Assembly (NCBI RefSeq): GCF_030539355.1
Contig: NZ_JAUNSF010000011.1
Span: forward strand, 1 to 52,669
Reading direction: 5' to 3'
From: Sutterella sp.
GTDB taxonomy: Bacteria > Pseudomonadota > Gammaproteobacteria > Burkholderiales > Burkholderiaceae_F
Length of the DNA stretch: 52,669 nucleotides
Of the stretch, positions 49,524 through 52,669 are shown in pieces. A program made the translations under genes and the position numbers. Position 1 is the first letter of the stretch; the number at the start of each line of letters is the position of its first letter. The notes under the pieces were generated by a model. That model was not told where the DNA came from. It saw only the letters and a list, made by a program, of their open reading frames with translations, and did not search any database.

Positions 49524-50915
49524 ATGACTGACGCTAATTCCTCGAAGAACATTGCATGGTCCCGCGACTTCACGGGCATCGAGAACCTCCCGACCGACAA
49601 GCCTGAGGAACTCAGGAAGGTCAAGGCTGGCAACGGCACGGTCCGACTCGTGCGCCGCATCCGCCGGGTGAGGAAAGGGAAGGTTTCCTACGAGCAGGTA
49701 ACGATCGGTCGCATCATTGACAACGCCTTCATGCCCGAGGCGGACTATCAGGCAAGTCGCAGCCGCGAGGCCGTGCTCACCGAGGTCCCCGCCGCCGAGA
49801 CGCCCGCTGCGGCGCAGGAGCCGCAGGAATCGCCCGAGGTCGAGGGCGTGGCCATGGGCGTCGCTCCGATTCTGCTCGCCGTCGCCGAGAACTCCGGCAT
49901 CCGCAGTGATCTCACGGCCGTCTTCGGCGAGAGTCTCGCGAGTTTCATCCTGCAGGCGGCGATCTACATCAACAACCGCGCGGCCGACCAGGAGTCGAAG
50001 GACCGCACGGTGATGGGTGCCTGGGTGATGCCCGAGGACGTGACGACCTCCGCGCTCATCTGGATCGGCGCGGACGCGGGCTCGATCCGCCGCTACTTCG
50101 ATGCGCGAAAGGCGAGGGCCGCGAAGGCCCCCGTCTGGCAGCAGTGCTTCGTGCGCGTGCCCTGGATCAACGATGACGATTCGTTCGGCTGCTCGCTGCT
50201 CCTCTCCGGCGACCGCCATGACGTCCTCGACTTCCGCCTCACCGGCGCCGCCGGGAACCTGAGGATTCTCGCGGGGTGGCTCGCCGCCGCGCAAAAGACG
50301 GGCCGGCACCTCGTCGCCCGCATCCCGGCCGAGGCCGAGTGGGCGCAGAAGCGCTTCATCGAGAACCGCGCCGCGATCGAGGACATCCGCAGCACGTGCC
50401 CCGGGAACCGCGCCGTCTCGATGTGCTCGCTCCCGGTGAAGCTTGACGAGAAGGAGGCCCCTGCGGCCTGGCTTCACGTCTGCACGGAGCGCAGCAGGGC
50501 CGCCGCCGTGCAGGCCAAGTTCCTTGACGGTCTTGACCGCTATGTCTTGGCGCGCAAGAGAGGTATCGAGGTGAGCAAGGCCGAGAGGAAGCTCTATGAG
50601 CGGTTCCTGATTGATACCGCCAAGGGCTTCGGCTACGACTGGGAGAAGCTCGGCGAGTGCCTTGCCCCGATGGGGAGCGACCTCCTCGTGAGTTCCTGGA
50701 AGTGCCCGCCTGCGGAGGTGTTTGACCGCGCGCCCGCTCTCAATGCGGTGAGCGAGCGTCTCTGGGGAGACGGCGGCAGACCCGAGAAGGATCCCTTCCG
50801 GGCGATCGACGGCAACACGCTTCTCGCGCGTGCGTTGATCTGCTCGGTGGCGCTGAGCCTCACCGGCGAGCTTGACTGGCGCTACAGAAGCCATTCTTGT
50901 GTAGCTGATGACTGA
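49524..50915 (+). CDS. IS1634-like transposase homologue, probably inactive or strongly diverged
   Basis: This is a 463-aa protein from ATG 49524 (ATG 49461 would add 21 residues). The N-terminal part (VRLVRRIRRVRKGKVSYEQV with TIGRI) and APILLAVAENSGIRSDLTAV follow the layout of IS1634/IS4-type transposases. So do the later AWLHVCTERSRAAAVQAKFL ... and the end IDGNTLLARALICSVALSL. The expected DDE core is not evident: no clear 'DRGF'-like strand or 'YRxRxxIE-F' block is seen. It may thus be a decayed or domesticated copy. TTTTGCGAGT repeat clusters stand on both sides. No terminal inverted repeats or target duplication could be found by eye. Confidence 0.5.
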   Translation: MTDANSSKNIAWSRDFTGIENLPTDKPEELRKVKAGNGTVRLVRRIRRVRKGKVSYEQVTIGRIIDNAFMPEADYQASRSREAVLTEVPAAETPAAAQEPQESPEVEGVAMGVAPILLAVAENSGIRSDLTAVFGESLASFILQAAIYINNRAADQESKDRTVMGAWVMPEDVTTSALIWIGADAGSIRRYFDARKARAAKAPVWQQCFVRVPWINDDDSFGCSLLLSGDRHDVLDFRLTGAAGNLRILAGWLAAAQKTGRHLVARIPAEAEWAQKRFIENRAAIEDIRSTCPGNRAVSMCSLPVKLDEKEAPAAWLHVCTERSRAAAVQAKFLDGLDRYVLARKRGIEVSKAERKLYERFLIDTAKGFGYDWEKLGECLAPMGSDLLVSSWKCPPAEVFDRAPALNAVSERLWGDGGRPEKDPFRAIDGNTLLARALICSVALSLTGELDWRYRSHSCVADD

Positions 50916-50962
50916 GATGTCGAGTTCACGGTTCAGACAGTCAGTGTCGGAAGTCATACTAA

Positions 50963-51034
50963 ATTTTGCGAGTGGTATGATGGATATTCACTAACTTTGC
51001 GAGAAAAAATTCGAAATTCATCAAGAATGCGAGT
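50963..51034 (+). repeat. Direct TTTTGCGAGT repeats, right cluster (3 copies)
   Basis: ATTTTGCGAGT (50963-50973), ACTTTGCGAGA (50993-51003) and AATGCGAGTTC (about 51025-51034) are spaced about 30 and 32 bp, in the same orientation as the left cluster. From here the DNA becomes much richer in A/T. I see no gene in 50916-51144. Confidence 0.65.
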
Positions 51035-51144
51035 TCTTTCGACAGAATCTGACGCACCTGCCATCTGAACTTAGAAAGTGTGGAAACGGTCGCTTCAGTA
51101 ATTATTTTGGTTGGGAATAATTTAATTTACAGGCGATTTATGTT

Positions 51145-52656
51145 ATGTTGTGCGGGTATGCGAATCTCATAGAGCAGTTTGATATCAAAACTATTCCTCT
51201 GCGTGTTAAGGCTGTCGCCTCTTCTGCGGTCAATAAGAAACTGAGACAATCGAACCAGTTGATTGTGCCTGAGAGAATGGCTCCGCCGGCAAATTCTCCT
51301 TTTGATCACGTTTTATTTGCAATGAAGCATGAGGGAGTTAATCTTGCTGTTCTCTCGGAAGTACTGCCGAAAATTAATAAAGAAGAATTGTTGGCTGCTC
51401 TTTATGAAATGCCTAGTTCGGCAATGCTTCATAAAATTTCCTTTTTATGGGAGTATTTTACCAAGGATACTATTGATTTTAATTGCCCGAACAAGGGTTA
51501 TTCCACTCTTTTTGATGGTGAAAAATATATAACAGGTCCGATAGAGAAAAATCAGAAGTGGAAGGTTGCATACAATGGTATTGGGCCGCTGTCATACTGT
51601 CCAACTGTGGAAAAGACAGATTTAATTAAGCAAGGACTGGAGAAAAATATCCTCGCATTAACAAAAAAGTTGTTTGATGAAATTGGATCGGAATATTTGG
51701 ATAGAGCGTTGAATTGGGCTTATCTCAGTGAGACGAAGGGAACTTATGATTTGGAGCGCGAAAATGTTGGAGGAGACAAGGCAAAGAATTTTATGAAATT
51801 ATTGAGACACGTTAAGGACGCATGCTCCATTAATGAAAGCTATTTATGTGATTTGCAAAATGAGATAGTAAATAATCAATTCAATCATGCATTTGCGTTT
51901 CGGTCGGAACAGAACTGGCTTGCCCAGGGAGGTTCGCCAAGTGCTTTGTCGGTTACATATATTCCGCCATCTCCAGAAGTTATATGTGATTTGATGGATG
52001 GCTATATGAAAATGATAAATGGCTGGAACGGATTTGTTGATCCTGTTATTTCTGCGGCCATTGCTTCTTTTGGTTTTGTTTATCTTCATCCCTTTATGGA
52101 TGGAAATGGTAGATTAAGTAGATTTTTGATCCATCATCAATTGAGTAAATCTGATTTAATCGGGGATGGTGTTATTCTTCCTATATCTGTTGCTTTGAAG
52201 AAAAGGGAAAGTGAATATTTGGAGGCACTGAAAGCTTTCTCGGCTCCGGCTAGAGATCTATGGGATGCTGTTTTTTCAGGGGGCGATCCTTTGTATGATT
52301 TTACGTTCTATGGGACGGATTCTGTATATAGGTATTGGGATGCGACGACCCAGGTGGAATTTTTCTTTGATATAGCTGAACACGCTTTGAATGTTCATTT
52401 GAGAGAGGAAGTGGAGTACTTGTTGCGTTTTGATGAAATTGAAAGAATTGTGAATGATAGATTTGATATAAGAAATAATGATCGCATGTTGCTTATTTCA
52501 GTCGCAATGGAACGGAATGGAGAATTGTCAAAAAATATTCGTAGAAAATTTTCAGAGAGGGTGCCACCAGAAGTTTTTGATTTTATTGAGATGGAAACAA
52601 AAAAGGTACTTGGGGCCACGGCGAACGCAAACTACATCGATTTCTCTCTTTCTTGA
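51145..52656 (+). CDS. Fic-family AMP-transferase, AT-rich
   Basis: This 503-aa protein contains the Fic active-site motif HPFMDGNGRLSR (residues 315-326; catalytic His315). Fic enzymes usually transfer AMP from ATP to a Ser, Thr or Tyr of a target protein. About 110 residues upstream, LSETKGTYDLEREN (TYDLER at 200-205) lies where class II Fic proteins carry the autoinhibitory (S/T)xxxE(G/N) helix. The Glu is kept, the last position is Arg. The ~140 N-terminal residues and the C-terminal part (possible winged helix, after about 420) are unassigned. GC content is far below the rest, so recent acquisition is likely. It has no adjacent small antitoxin gene in the window. Confidence 0.85.
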   Translation: MLCGYANLIEQFDIKTIPLRVKAVASSAVNKKLRQSNQLIVPERMAPPANSPFDHVLFAMKHEGVNLAVLSEVLPKINKEELLAALYEMPSSAMLHKISFLWEYFTKDTIDFNCPNKGYSTLFDGEKYITGPIEKNQKWKVAYNGIGPLSYCPTVEKTDLIKQGLEKNILALTKKLFDEIGSEYLDRALNWAYLSETKGTYDLERENVGGDKAKNFMKLLRHVKDACSINESYLCDLQNEIVNNQFNHAFAFRSEQNWLAQGGSPSALSVTYIPPSPEVICDLMDGYMKMINGWNGFVDPVISAAIASFGFVYLHPFMDGNGRLSRFLIHHQLSKSDLIGDGVILPISVALKKRESEYLEALKAFSAPARDLWDAVFSGGDPLYDFTFYGTDSVYRYWDATTQVEFFFDIAEHALNVHLREEVEYLLRFDEIERIVNDRFDIRNNDRMLLISVAMERNGELSKNIRRKFSERVPPEVFDFIEMETKKVLGATANANYIDFSLS

Positions 52657-52669
52657 GACACCTTAGACA

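Noticed and set aside
49227-51034. CRISPR array suggested by ~30-bp spacing of TTTTGCGAGT
   Set aside because: The conserved unit is only 10-12 bp, spacing is irregular, the intervening sequences share further motifs, and no cas genes are present.

Overview
The window is a GC-rich bacterial chromosome segment. About 36 kb is the right-hand part of an integrated podovirus-type prophage, and about 13 kb is host core genome that ends in an AT-richer accessory patch. The host order scpB - rluB-type pseudouridine synthase - rimP - nusA - infB - rbfA - truB - typA is typical of Betaproteobacteria (Burkholderiales). The strong GC3 bias would suit a gut Sutterella-like member, but that genus-level guess is inference. 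The left prophage end (repressor, early control, left attachment site) lies outside the window.

Phage layout, left to right. (a) 1-4.7 kb: replication and recombination, with an initiator C-terminus, a DnaC-type helicase loader, a MazG-like hydrolase and a RusA resolvase. Between them sits a tightly overlapping run of seven or eight very small genes, most of them membrane proteins. (b) 4.7-11.4 kb: packaging and head (small and large terminase, GNAT-like protein, portal, scaffold, capsid, Bbp16-type cement protein). (c) 11.4-27.5 kb: tail and ejection machinery. This holds a tail-tube/adaptor protein, a 943-aa nozzle protein with an inserted glycine-rich repeat domain, two internal virion proteins, and a 3127-codon 'polyvalent' virion gene with a zinc-protease motif. 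(d) An AT-rich minus-strand membrane-protein gene (candidate moron). (e) 28.0-32.6 kb: two beta-helix tail fibre/tailspike genes, the second with an S74 autoproteolytic chaperone. (f) 32.6-35.0 kb: lysis (LydA-like holin, P5-like endolysin, nested Rz/Rz1 spanins, small membrane proteins). (g) A P4-type integrase on the minus strand, followed by candidate arm-type repeats and a palindromic core-like site before host scpB.

Host region. scpB and rluB overlap. A sigma70-like promoter then drives a long structured leader with two intrinsic terminators (attenuator-like) before rimP-nusA-infB-rbfA-truB. typA, a YchJ-family gene and dusA follow. The last 3.5 kb holds an IS1634-like transposase homologue flanked on both sides by direct copies of TTTTGCGAGT about 30 bp apart, and an AT-rich Fic-family AMP-transferase gene.

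Three observations stand out. First, a 15-17 bp motif (CGTGCATAWA plus a GC-rich tail) occurs five times, always just upstream of late phage genes; it is probably a phage-specific promoter or RNA signal. Second, two stretches inside the giant virion gene carry real coding signal in a different frame from the 3127-codon frame. Third, the TTTTGCGAGT repeat clusters bracket the transposase-like gene.
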